This document shows positions 1 to 10,975 of a stretch of DNA of 64,000 nucleotides, piece by piece. The translations under genes and the position numbers were made by a program. How positions within the stretch are numbered: position 1 is the first letter of the stretch; every line of letters starts with the position of its first letter. The stretch comes from Straminergon stramineum (Eukaryota; Streptophyta; Bryopsida; Hypnales; Calliergonaceae), in the NCBI GenBank assembly GCA_963920665.1, contig OY987266.1, positions 3,601,001 to 3,665,000 on the forward strand, in the 5' to 3' direction. Below the pieces are notes generated by a model. The model searched no databases, had not been told where the DNA came from, and was given only the letters and a program-made list of their open reading frames with translations.

Positions 1-39
1 GGAGTCCACTTTTGAGTATGGGATTGCTCATGGTTGTAA

Positions 40-560
40 TCAGACCTTCTTAGGGCTGGTTGCATGCTCCTAGTTTGAGTTTGTGCTTGCAAGTGTACAT
101 TGGCAGCCCATTGGGGCTGATTGTGCACTTGGGTACATTGGTGATTGTCATTTTGGCAATTGCAATCTTTTGAGAGTCCTTGGTGAGGCTTGGTAGCATT
201 TGTGGGTTGCATTAGGCGTTTCCATGCATTGAAGGCTGAGTGGTGCCCTTGTGAGTGAGTGAGACGAAATAGTGATCCCAAGAGGGCTGGTTTGTGCCCT
301 TGTGAGTGTGTGAGACCAAGTAGTGGACTTTGTGAAGCAAGAGGGCTGGTTTGTGCCCTTGTGAGTGTGTGAGACCTCATAGTGGACATTGTGAACTCAA
401 GAGGGCTGATTTGTGTCATTGAGAGGGAGTGACACCCAATTGGGGTTCTTGAGTGACTTGGTGAGCCAAGTAGGGCTAGTTGAAGCCATTGTGGTCCATA
501 AGGTGCTCATTGTGAGTGGGAGCTCCAATCTAGGGCTGATTGCAAGCTTTGAGATCTTTG
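40..560 (+). repeat. irregular tandem repeat in the Copia leader
   Basis: A G/T-rich unit containing AGGGCTGGTTTGTGCCCTTG and GTGAGTGTGTGAGAC recurs. Its GAGGGCTG cores start near 282, 341 and 401 (spacing 59-60), with weaker copies near 231, 471 and 530. It lies between the left edge and the gag start at 850 and appears to be untranslated leader. Confidence 0.8.
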
Positions 561-849
561 GAGTGTGGAGTATCCAATTTGTGAGGAGAATTGTGAGTTT
601 CCTTGTGTTTTTGAAGTAGCACCAGCCCATGACGAGCATGTGGTGGTGGTGAGCTTCATTAGGGTTTGATTTGGTGAGGAGAGGAAGTCTTGTGCTTGTG
701 AGGAGTGGTGTGGCGTTCTTAGGGTTGCAAGGTGCTTGTGAGGGCTGATTGGTTCCATTTCAGCCCAATTCGCCCCAAGGGAGTGTTTGAGGGTTGAATT
801 CAGATTGGAGACCTTGTGGGTGCTGCCAACAAGTGGGAGCTGATTCAAG

Positions 850-3800
850 ATGGCTTCAAGTGGAGGAGAGGGCGTCCGCATCATCGATAAGTTCAATGGG
901 GAGAATTTTGGGATGTGGAAGTTCAAGATGGAGATGATTCTTACGGAGAAGGATATGTGGGAGGTGGTGGATGGGAGTGAGGAGCCTCCAAGTGAAGATG
1001 CTGATTTGAAGACCAAGAAGGCGTTTGAGAGGAAGGAGAAGAAGGCCTTTGCTCTCATAGCCATCAACCTTGTGGACCGGCAAATTGCACACATCCGCCA
1101 TTGCAAAGGACCAGCCCAAGCATGGACCACCCTTTGCAACATCCATGAGACCAAGAGCCTCTCCAACATCCTCTTTCTAAGGCGCAAGTTCTTCACCATG
1201 AAGATGCAAGAGGAGGATGACATCTTGGATCATGTCAACAAGATCAAGGCCCTTGCGGATCAGCTTGCTTGTTTGGAGGCCCCCGTCACGGATGGAGATG
1301 TGGTGATGACCTTGTTGAAGTTTGCCACCGTCCTATGAGTACCTCATCACCGCCTTGGAGACAAGACCGACCAAGGAGCTGACCATGGAGTTTGTGACGG
1401 CACGCTTGATGCATGAGATGACCAAGCGCAAGGAAAATGAGGCCCAAGGGGAGGGATCAGCCCTTGTATCAAGACATGGCAAGGGAGGCAACACCAAGGC
1501 GTTCAAGGAGACAAGGACGTGCTTCAATTGTGGCAAATCAGGCCACATTGCCAAGCATTGCAAGGGTAGCCAAGCTAAAGACAAGGGGAGTGCACACCAA
1601 GCTTGCCAAGTGGAGGATGAAGAGGACTTTGCCTTTGCCACCTATGGAGGAGGGGAGAAGGCCAACATGTTTACTTGGATTGTGGATTCGGGGGCCACTC
1701 AACACATGACCAGCCATAGAGATGCCTTCCACACCTATCAGCCCATTGTGGGGAAGAGGATTCATTTGGGAGACAATGGCATGGTGGAGGCCCTTGGCAT
1801 GGGGGAGATCCTTGTGGAGGTGCAAGTGGAGGGGAAGACCAAGAGGATTCAGATCCAAAAGGCCCTCCATGTCCCCAAGTTGCATGCAAATCTGATTTCC
1901 GTGAGCCAATTGTCTTTGGGAGGTTTGAAGGTGCATTTCAACATGGTGGGGTGTGTGGTGAGGTCAGCTAGTGGTGTTTTGATTGCATCAGCCCCCCGTG
2001 AGGGCAATTTGTACCACCTCCACTTCACCAAGGTGAATGGCACTTCCATGGCATGTGTGGCCCAAGGATCAGCTCATGAAGACCTTGTGGGGCTTTGGCA
2101 TAGGAGGCTTGGCCACTTGAATGTGAAGAGCATGAAGAGCCTCCAACACATTGTGAAGGGGCTGAACCTCTCTTCTTGCAAGCATGATTAGAGTTCGTTG
2201 GTGTGCAAGGGGTGCATAGAGGGGAAACAAGCAAGGCAACCCTTCCCCAAGGATGGGGCCACAAGGGCCAGCAAGCCCTTGGAGCTTGTGCATTCAGATG
2301 TGTGTGGGCCAATGAAGACAACATCCATAGGAGGAGCAAGGTATTTTGTGACTTTCATTGATGATTTCTCACGCAAGATTTGGGTGTACATGCTGAAGTG
2401 CAAGAGTGAGGTGTTTGGGCGTTTTGAGACTTGGAAGGCCCTTGTGGAGGCCCAATCGGAATGCAAGGTGAAGGTGCTGCGGTCGGATAATGGAGGAGAG
2501 TATGTGTCCAAGGCCTTTGAGGCCTTCTTGAAGGCTCATGGCATTGAGCACCACACATCAGCACCTTACACTCCTCAACAAAACGGCGTAGCGGAGCATG
2601 CCAATCGGACCATTGTGGAGATGGCTAGGTCCATGATTCATGGCCAAGGGCTGAAGTATGAGCTTTGGGGGGAGGCCGTGTCCAATGCGTTGTATACAAG
2701 GAACCGGTGCCCCACACAAGCTTTGACAAGCAAGACACCCCAAGAAGCTTGGAGTGGAATCAGACCTCATGTGTCTCACATGCGCACCTTTGGGTGCATT
2801 GCCTATGCCTTGGTGCCAAGTGCCAAGAGGACCAAGTTGGATGCCAAGGGCACCAAGTGTCTTTTCCTTGGCTATTGTGAGGGAACCAAGGCTTATAGGC
2901 TGATGTGTGTGGAGACCAAGGCCATCATCAAGTGTCGTGATGTGACCTTCATGGAGGATGAAGGAGCTGATCCCAAGCTCTTGGAGATGAGCCCAAGTGG
3001 GAGTAGTGGAGGACCAGCCCAAATGGTGGGCACAACTCCAAGAGTGGACATGGAAGAGGAAGGAGAGGAAGAGGAGGAAGATGAAGACTTGGTGGAGCCC
3101 AAGAAGAAGGTGGCCACACCCAAGGTGAAGAGACCAGCTGCCCCTTCTCCAAGCACTTCACCCAAGGTGCAAGAGCATGATCAGCCCTTGGAAGAGCAAG
3201 AGGAGCCTCGTTATCCAACAAGGACCCGCAAGCCGCTTGGAGATTGGTGGCTGAATCACATTCTTCCCCCACAACAAGAAGAACAAGCCAATGTGGCTTT
3301 CCTTGGAGATCCATCCACACTTGGGGAGGTGTTGCGTTGTGAGGATGCAAGCAAGTGGGAGGCGGCCATGCAAGAGGAGTACAAGGCCCTCATTGCCAAG
3401 GGCACATGGGAACTTGCTGCCCTCCCTCCCAAGAGGTCAAGTGTGGGTTGCAAGTGGGTTTTCTCCACCAAGAGGGATGCTTTGGGGCACATTGTGAGGT
3501 ACAAGGCAAGGCTGGTTGCCAAGGGGTTCTCCCAAGTGGAGGGGGTGGACTTCAATGAGACATTTGCCCCCGTTGCTAAGTTTAGCACCATTAGGTGCAT
3601 TGTGGCTCTAGAGGCAGCCATGGACTTGGAGATGCACCAAATGGACGTCAAGACGGCTTTCCTCAACCCCAAGTTAGAGGAGGTCATCTACATGGATCAG
3701 CCCCAAGGCTTTGTGCAAGAAGGGCAAGAGCATCTCAAATGCAAGTTGAAGAAGGCCCTCCCCGGGCTGAAGCAATCCGGGAGGGCGTGGTATAGGGATA

Positions 3801-4954
3801 TTGATGGCATGTTTGCAAGGAAGGGCTTCCAAAGAGGAAATGCTGATCACTCTTTGTACACCATGCAAAGTAGTGAGCATTTGGTGATTGTGATCCTCTA
3901 TATGGATGATCTGATCCTCCTTGCAAGTGACATGACCAAGATGCTTGAGGTGAAGGCTATGCTTCACAAGGAGTATGAGATGATGGATCTTGGAGAGTTG
4001 AGGTATTGCCTTGGAGTGGAGTTCAAGAGGGATAGGGCTGCCTGCACCATCACTATGAGCCAACACAAGTACCTTGAGGAGATCTTGAAGAGGTTCAACA
4101 TGGAGGAGTGCAAAGCCATAGGTACACCCCTTGACACTCATGAGAAGTTGCCCAAGCTCACGGATGCTGATTTTGAGGAGGTGAAGGCTGAAATGCAAGG
4201 TGTGCCTTACAAGGCAGCGGTTGGTTGCTTGATGTATGCCATGGTGGCCACAAGGCCTGATTTGGCCTTCCCAGTCAGTATTGTGAGTCAACACATGTCC
4301 AAGTATGGCCCTAAGCATTGGGCTGCGGTCAAGAGGGTGATGAGGTACCTTCAAGGCACACTTGGCTTGGAGTTGCAATTAGGAGGTGCTGAAATGAGTT
4401 TGCATGGGTATTGTGATGCGGATTGGGCGGGTGATGAGGGGGATCGAAGATCCACCACCGGCTATGTGTTTATGCTTGGAGTGGGTGCCATTTCATGGAA
4501 TTCCAAGAGGCAGCCCACCATAGCTCTTTCTACAACGGAAGCGGAGTACATGGCCATGAGCCAATGCACCAAGGAGGCCATTTGGCTAAGGCAGCTCTTG
4601 TCTGATGTTAGCCTTGTGCAAGGGGGGAGCACACGCATTTTGTGTGACAACCAAGGTGCCATTGCTTTGGCCAAGAATCCCACTCACCACTCAAGGACCA
4701 AGCACATTGATGTGCAACACCATTTCATTCGTGAAAGAGTGGAGGCTGAGGTGATTGAGCTCAAGTATGTGCCTACTCAAGCTATGGTTGCTAATGTGCT
4801 GACCAAGGCTCTTGGGAAGCCCCAACACCTTAACTTGATTGAGAAGATGGGCCTTCGTGCCTTTGACCACTCTCAAAGTGGGAGTGTTGAAGATCATGTA
4901 CATATTAGTGTAGATAGTGTACATTCAGCCCTAGGAGTAGTATTAGACTCTTAG
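850..4954 (+). pseudogene. Copia gag-pol polyprotein, broken by one frameshift and one stop
   Basis: Gag starts at ATG 850. Reading then shifts frame near 1318-1325, where about two bases appear to be missing, and continues in the second frame to 4954 except for an in-frame TAG at 2189-2191. Visible domains: a CCHC zinc knuckle (CFNCGKSGHIAKHC, about 1520-1561); an aspartic protease DSGA (about 1685-1696); a GAG-pre-integrase LWHRRLGH motif (about 2095) leading into the CKGC pair after the stop; integrase D, D and E in HSDVCG, RSDNGG and NGVAEH; reverse transcriptase YMDD (3899-3910); and RNase H with CDADWAG, TEAEYM and CDNQGA. All catalytic motifs are intact. The layout is like plant Tork/Tnt1-type Copia elements. 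As it stands it could make only Gag and fragments; movement would need another copy to supply proteins. Confidence 0.92.
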
Positions 4955-5156
4955 TTAGACTTAGAGTCTATTGGGTGTTGCTTGTAGTCAAAGGCAGCCC
5001 AAGGTTGCTAGTTATCCCACATGGTTTGTGGATAACTAGTGAAAGGCTTTTAGCTTATGTTCAACCCACACATGGGCCTTGGTATCTTCTACCATCTAAG
5101 TAAAGCCTTTCTCCATTCAAAACTCAATACAAATGACCCATTAGAGTCTTACATCA
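4875..5156 (+). repeat. Copia polypurine tract and 3' LTR
   Basis: The purine-rich AAAGTGGGAG (4875-4884) is followed directly by TGTTGAAG at 4885, a normal Copia LTR start. The last 70 bases of the coding frame therefore overlap the LTR. The right end is placed at ...TTACATCA (5153-5156) because it ends in CA, giving an LTR of about 270 bp. That end is an estimate because no 5' LTR is available for comparison. Confidence 0.65.
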
Positions 5157-6037
5157 ACCTATGACAAACTTTCTCTAATAAATAAGATTAGGACTACATT
5201 AGGCTAGTTAGTGACCAAAATCAATAGCTCGGTTGATGGTGATGGAGTTATTAGTGCATGTTTTAGGAACTTCATCTTTTCAATGTAAATTCATCAAAGC
5301 AAGTGATTTTTTTAATTCTTCATGTTCTGGCTATGTTAGGAAATATTTTGACTACTTTAGGTGGTAGGATGGCCATCATACATACACTTTTTACTAGTTT
5401 GGGGATAGTCTACTCACTCTTTTCGGGCCAATTGGTAAGCACACTTCAAAAATTCATAAGAAATTCATTCTTTTTCAGAAAGATAAAATTTCAATTGCTC
5501 TCTTCTTTTCTCACAGATGTCTTTGAATGAAAAAAAACTCTGAATTTTTTTGCTAATTGTAACATGGCAAAACACTCATTCTGCCTGTCATAGGCAGGTT
5601 TACCTTATAATGCCTGCTGAAACAGTCCAGTTTTTTTGCAAATGGTATCAAACATGAAAATTTGAAAACATGACAATTGATGTATGTTGCAGAACTCTGA
5701 GGATGTTTAACCTAACCTCCTGAAAAAACGTGAAGCAATTTTGCTGAGACTAGACTTTCTGAGTATGCTCAGTTCTGAGTTCAACAAAGCTTTCCAAAAG
5801 TGTCATGTGCAGTAAGTGCCAAGGTTTTGAGAGTGTAGTACCCTATGTGAAGGTCAGATTCGACATAAATTAAGTCATTTAAGAAAAAAAATCCACAAGT
5901 AATCTTGTGAATATTACTTGTGAATGGTGTGAAGTAACGTGGACCCTTGAGAATATGATGTGGAAATTCAATTTATGTACTTGAGTACTGAATTAGACCT
6001 TCAAGTATGATACAAGCATATTTCATGAGCTAGATCA
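5157..6037. other. AT-rich spacer with one arm of a distant inverted repeat
   Basis: No gene is recognisable; the 75-codon ORF at 5303-5530 has no family features. From about 5830 to 6020 the sequence matches, in inverted orientation, 9340-9535 (shared words include GAAGGT.AGATT, CATAAATTA.GTCATTT and CTTGAGAAT.TGATGT), so this is one arm of an inverted repeat 3.3 kb apart. Confidence 0.6.
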
Positions 6038-6624
6038 GGGGCTCCTAAAGGACTGAGGCACATTTCGGGTAGAAATTGTCAAAAACTGCCACTTTTTAGG
6101 GTAGCAAGAAAAAAATGAAAAAAAAAGTTGTTTTTTCAAAATTCAACTGTACAAATTTGTACTAAACTTCTTTGGGAACATGTGGAAAAAATTTTAGAAA
6201 CTTTGACCGCATGGATTGAAAGATTATAATGTTTGAAGTTAGGTGAAAAATATTTTTTTCCAACTTTGCATGACAAGGCCTTCAAACTTTAACTCCTTCT
6301 AGAATGATATTCTTACACTACAGATGGTTTGTTTTTTTAATTTTCACCTTGCATCATGTAAGCTACACACCCACCAAATTTCAAAATCAGAGGAAGAGTT
6401 TTGCACATGCTGCCCGAAGCTGCCCAAGCTGCCTGCAAAGTTTAGGGCAGTATAACTTTTGATCCAGGCACCCGATCAGAAAAAAAATTAGATTTTCAGG
6501 AAGCGGGTACGAAGTTACACATAATGTCCAAATTTCATGAACATCCAACCAAAAATGACTTTGCAGAATCCCACCCAAGATTTCTTGTGTACTTTGAACA
6601 GACACTTGGTCCTTTAGGGATTAA
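6038..6624 (+). mobile_element. TTAA-bordered element, 590-bp subfamily (copy A)
   Basis: The left border is decayed (CTCCTAAAGGACTGAGG at about 6042); the right border GGTCCTTTAGGGATTAA ends at 6624. The interior matches copy G (59896-60480) along its length, including GCCACTTTTTAGGG, GAAAGATTAT.A.GTTT and AACTTTTGAT.CAGGCAC, and the lengths agree (587 and 585 bp). It has no coding capacity and is a non-autonomous copy. Confidence 0.75.
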
Positions 6625-7566
6625 CCATAGAAGGACAAGCCCACAACCACTGGTTTCAAGCCTCCCTGTCCATCCCTCAGTTTGTTCACTACCATTTTCC
6701 AACTTGATATGAATGAAAAATTTTATATTTATTTTTCAGGAATGAAGTCATATATCTACAAGCCAAGAATTTATATATATTTTTTGGCTTTCTTTCAACA
6801 GTTTCTTTCAATTATGTTTATGTAGAAGCAAACAAAAGGAGAAGACAAACAAGACAGAACCAAAAAAACAAACTGAGGCAGCAATGCAGCAATGCAATCT
6901 ATTGTTGTGCACCTTTTACAATTTCGAAATGAAACTATTTTTCATACAGATTGAATTCTTGTCCATGCAAAACTTGTTTCCCTTCAATCAAGTGCCAACA
7001 AAGTCCTTACCAGTTACCACTGATGAGTTGATTTTCATTCCAACCATACGTACAAATGTGGTCAACAATTTAAAAAATTTTCCCACTTCAAATATCTATC
7101 CTCCTCCGGAGTATTTGAAGAGTTACGTAAACTCTGTCTCTGTACAGACTGCCACCCCAGTAAAGATTCTGACAACAAGCGTTGACAGAATCCATGGCAG
7201 CTGTGTTTTACGAAGCCTTCAAACTTCAAAGTGCTCCAGAGGCACAAATTCTCTTCCACTGTAAAAGCTTTACATGTCACAGTATTCTTGAGTGAGTGGC
7301 AAAGAATTTGCGGCAGGGGTCTTTCTACAATTCTACAGTGGCATTTGTCGCTGGAATCACTGTTTCATGTACAGTGGCCTCATTGGCAATCTTGAATTCA
7401 ATGAAAGTTGCCACAATTTATGGAAAGTAAAGCTGCTCCTCTGACCTGAAACTCAAGAAAGTTATGAGTATGGTTTGTTAGGGTTGAATACATACTTTCT
7501 TTGCATTATACAGACATTTATATCTAAAGGTGATGAAGCTAAAATCTAGTTCAAAATTCCTTGCAA
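6625..7566. other. AT-rich spacer, no gene seen
   Basis: ORFs here (for example 126 codons at 6884-7264) have no recognisable domain, no introns suggested by conservation and biased composition. I see no supported gene or RNA. Confidence 0.5.
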
Positions 7567-7827
7567 CCCTTCACCAGGCCAGGGTGGATTGACCCCCTCG
7601 CTTGTCCCCAAGTAAAAACCCTGAAATTTTCTATTTTTCACACATGATTAAATTTGCAAATTTTGAATTCATATTCGCAATCAGAGGCCCCAAATTAGTT
7701 AGATGAGGTAGAGAAGAGAAATTGATGAAGCACTAAATAGGGGTCCTTTTTCTTACATGCACCCCTAGAATGACTTGGGGGGGGGGGGGGGATGAGTGAG
7801 GGGGTCAATCCACCCCAGCCCTTCACC
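7567..7827. mobile_element. Mutator-like MITE with 9-bp target duplication
   Basis: The 9-mer CCCTTCACC is present at both edges (7567-7575 and 7819-7827) as a direct repeat. Inside it are terminal inverted repeats of about 30 bp: the left contains GGGTGGATTGACCCCCTCGC and the right the complement of GGGTGGATTGACCCCCTCAC. The element is about 243 bp with no ORF. A 9-bp duplication is typical of Mutator-like elements. A run of 15 G (7777-7791) lies just inside the right repeat. Interior words such as TTTGCAAATT..GAATTCATAT reappear near 49540 and, inverted, near 47790, so related copies exist. Confidence 0.85.
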
Positions 7828-8981
7828 GCACATTGCGTGGTCATTGGATGGTAATACAAAATTTTGTTCCCATGGCAATTGAATCGGTAGGTGCATCGTG
7901 CGGTTCATTAGTGTATAGTAAATGGCAACAGTTGTTGTGTGGTTTTTGGATGTGTGCGGTAAATGGCAAGTTTACTCCAATTGTTGCTTGAGTTTCACAA
8001 TTTTTTTTATCATTAAGGAGCCGTATAATAACTTGAAAATGAGTAACTATGTACAATACTTGGAAATCCGATGTAAAACTTTTAACGTAGGAGGTTCCTA
8101 AATGGCCCATTTCAGAGCTCATTTTAGAGTTGAAAATTGGGGGGGGGGGGGGACACTTTTACATTAGTTTTCTTTGAAAGATAAATGAAATTGGCATCTA
8201 ACCCAAGTTGTTTCATATGTTTTGGAGCTTTGTGGAATTAGTTATGAATTTTTGAAGTTAAAATTTAGTAGTCACTACAAGCATCCACTAGCTTGAAATG
8301 CATACTATTTGTACATTGCTATTGCAATGAGAAAACGAAATGTACCTTAGGTTAGAAGATGCTTGTAGAGGGTGAGGGCTTTATAGACCTCCTACCTTAG
8401 ATGATAAACAACTTGACTTGTTGTAAAATGTTAAGACATTGAAATTAGGGTTTGATATTGGAGAATAGACCATTTGTACTATGACCTCTTATAACTTTTG
8501 TGTACAATATGAAAATGCCATCATTGGATTTCACCTTCATTTACCTCTATGGGACCAAGTAGTTGTTGGACAACCAATTGGTAATTTAGATAGGTTCTTA
8601 CAAAGTAATTTTGAATGGATCATTATGAAAATTTGACTCCATAGGTAGACATGTCACTCCTTTGTGGGACTATAATTTTTTTTTCAATTGGGACCAAATA
8701 AAAAATGATGTTGCCTAAAAATTATTGAACAAGGCAAGCATTTTTCACAATATGTGCAAAAATTCTCTCGGACTTTTGAAATTTGGAGAGCATATTCATT
8801 GAATAGGATGAAACTATCAATATGAAAAAAAATACTTGTAATGCAAAAATGTCACTTTAAGATGAGAGACAATCTAGTGACTTACCCAAGCAAGGTAAGA
8901 AGAATTTTTTTTCTAACTTCAAATACTATAATCTATACAATCTAAGTTTTTGACATTTTGGCATCACATCACCATAGTAGT
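7828..8981. other. AT-rich spacer with a poly-G run
   Basis: No supported gene. A run of 14 G is at 8139-8152. The 93-codon ORF on the minus strand (7841-8122) has no recognisable feature. Confidence 0.5.
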
Positions 8982-9204
8982 CTAAGGTAAGAGCACCCAA
9001 TGGCATTCCTATACCCAATGGCGTTAGACTCTACAGAGCATAATCATTTCAGGTTGTAAATGTAAGTAGATAGGAGAGCTTAATTTTTTGACCTAAAATG
9101 ATAAGATGTCTATAGTCTAGCTACATTTATGTTCTAGAATGAACTCCTAGCCTAGAAAGGGACGCCATTGGATAGAGGGACGCCATTGGGTGCTCTTACC
9201 TTAG
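8982..9204. mobile_element. MITE with about 45-bp terminal inverted repeats
   Basis: The left end starts CTAAGGTAAGAGCACCCAAT and the right end is its reverse complement, ending at CCTTAG (9204). Pairing continues for about 45 bases with few mismatches. Each arm carries the CCCAATGGC word twice, so the arms are themselves internally repeated. The element is 223 bp with no ORF. Flanks (ATAGTAGT on the left, TACTATT on the right) do not give one clear target duplication, so the superfamily is undecided. Confidence 0.85.
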
Positions 9205-9339
9205 TACTATTTGAACAAGTGAATGTAAGAAAAAAATTCACTTCCCTAAAAAGTTGCATTTTTTGACAAATTTCTACTTAGATTGCATGTGGGTATGAAG
9301 TGGTTGAGCTGTAATTTATCTACATGTAATTGAAAATTA

Positions 9340-9535
9340 AGCCTCACTACCATACCTAAAGATTTAATTGGTGCTCAAATGCTCAAATTGAATTTCTACA
9401 TCAGATTCTCAAGGATCCACATCACCTCATACTATCCACAAGATGGCATGTGGCACTTTTTTACAAAAATGACATAATTTATGCGAAATCTAACCTTCAA
9501 GTAGGGTAACACACACTCATGGCTACCAATATCAA
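9340..9535 (-). repeat. inverted arm matching 5830-6020
   Basis: Read on the minus strand this segment follows 5830-6020 over about 190 bases with moderate divergence. The two arms enclose 3.3 kb holding copy A and the two MITEs above. They could be long terminal inverted repeats of an old element or two independent copies of one repeat. Confidence 0.6.
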
Positions 9536-9599
9536 TAATTTTATTTTAGTAATAGGTCACCTTTTTTTGTTCAATGCAAAGGCTTTGCTGGTTGTTGTA

Positions 9600-10975
9600 T
9601 TTATTGTTACATTTGAATTCATTTTTGGAATACTAAATTAATCAAATGGACTATAAATTTTTTTAGTAGAATCCAAACATACATATTTAATTCCCAAACC
9701 AACAATTCTTGTCCTATATATGACTATTGGATTTGATTGTTGCAATTATATAAATTACCAAAATACTATTGAAAGTCATCAATGCTCTCCTAAACCAAAT
9801 AGATTGAAACTAGAGTTTCATCCTCCTAACTACTTGGATCAAAGTTATTCTAATTTGTGGAGATACATTATCAAGTTGGTCTATCTAAGGGATGGATTTG
9901 GTGTTACTAGAGTACATATTTTTCTAAAATTACCAAAGTGCAAGTATGTCAAGTAATCAAATTGCTTTGACTTTAGTTCAAAAATGGATTTGCCAAAATG
10001 AGGTCATAGATTTGGTGAATACAAAAATTTCAAGAAATCACCATGTGAAGAGAACCTCATTTCAAATCCATTCCAACAAATTTTACTCAAAAAATGACAA
10101 TATTTTGCTTCTAATTGAATTAAAAAGGAATTTTGGAATTTCTCTTTCAAAATTTACAAAAAAAGATTGGTGGTAGCATTGGTAAATCTAATCCCATATA
10201 TATGAAATCTAAAAGTCAAAATCTACAACTTTCATTTTTATATGACTTCCAAAATTTGCTTCCAAATAGCACTTTAACCCCTAAATGCCCAAGGCACCAC
10301 ATTCTCGTGTTTTGAAAACTTTGAAGTTAAGTAAAACCCAACCAAATTGCTATTATTAGTAGTTTGTATTTTTGGAGAATTCTTTTTGAAGTCTAGTTTT
10401 AGGATCAAAAAGCCAATCTGAAAAATAAAGGATTATGATTTTTCTATAGAAGATTTAGTGCAAGGATGCCCATTGCAATCATGACTTCCCGTAGTGTTGA
10501 GGGCTCTTGAAAATGACCCTCAAATACAGTAGATCTTGGAGGCAAAATCACATTAGAAATTCATTTAAGAAAATTGTAGAATAGATTTTGAAAAATCGTA
10601 AATTGATTGGGGTTGTGCATGTTGGGCCCTATAACGTCATATTTTTTTAGTGACCAACTTTTTAGAGTTGACATGCAAAAAGTGAATTGAAAATTTTTCA
10701 CAATTTTTACACCCTCATGATCAAACATTATAATCTTTCAATTTGTATGTGATATTGTTATGTTTTCTTTTCCTATGTGATCTCTAACATGTCTAGTTTG
10801 AATTTGTACGGTTACAATTCAAAAGAAATTGGTAAATCTTATGAAAATGTTGACTTTTTGTTCAATTTAGATCAAATTTCAAAGAGCTCCAAACAAGCCT
10901 TGGGCATTTAGGAGTTAAATTGATTTTTTTTGAAATTGTCAATTCTAGAGATGAATCTAGACGTTTAGGGGTTAA
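9600..10975 (+). repeat. dispersed repeat R1, copy 1, interrupted by element H
   Basis: From about 9740 this matches 25080-25305 and then 30749-31095; both contain TAATTTGTGGAGATAC, GGTGTTACTAGAGTACATAT and GTGAAGAGAACCTCATTTCA. The left boundary is fuzzy. The right boundary reads GTTTAGGGGTTAA at about 10975, so R1 may itself belong to the TTAA-bordered group. No coding capacity is recognised. Confidence 0.7.
10274..10918 (+). mobile_element. TTAA-bordered element, 640-bp subfamily (copy H)
   Basis: Left end TTAACCCCTAAATGCCCAAG, right end CTTGGGCATTTAGGAGTTAA: terminal inverted repeats of about 20 bp. The interior matches copy I (50382-51004) in inverted orientation. The second R1 copy (near 31040) lacks this insertion, and its corresponding site has the same length as this site with one TTAA kept. 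It has no ORF of note. Confidence 0.85.

Larger units (their letters stand above)
1..5156 (+). mobile_element. Ty1/Copia LTR retrotransposon, 5' end outside the window
   Basis: The element holds, in order, a repeat-rich untranslated leader, gag, protease, integrase, reverse transcriptase, RNase H, a purine-rich tract and a 3' LTR. Integrase before reverse transcriptase is the Copia order. No 5' LTR or primer-binding site is recognisable at the left edge, so the element must start upstream of base 1, and its target duplication and LTR divergence cannot be checked. Apart from one frameshift and one stop codon the coding region is intact, which suggests fairly recent activity. It is the only recognisable transposon polyprotein in the window. 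Confidence 0.93.

Noticed and set aside
507..1223. 238-codon minus-strand ORF over the Copia gag region
   Set aside because: Shadow of the plus-strand gag and leader; no domain on that strand.
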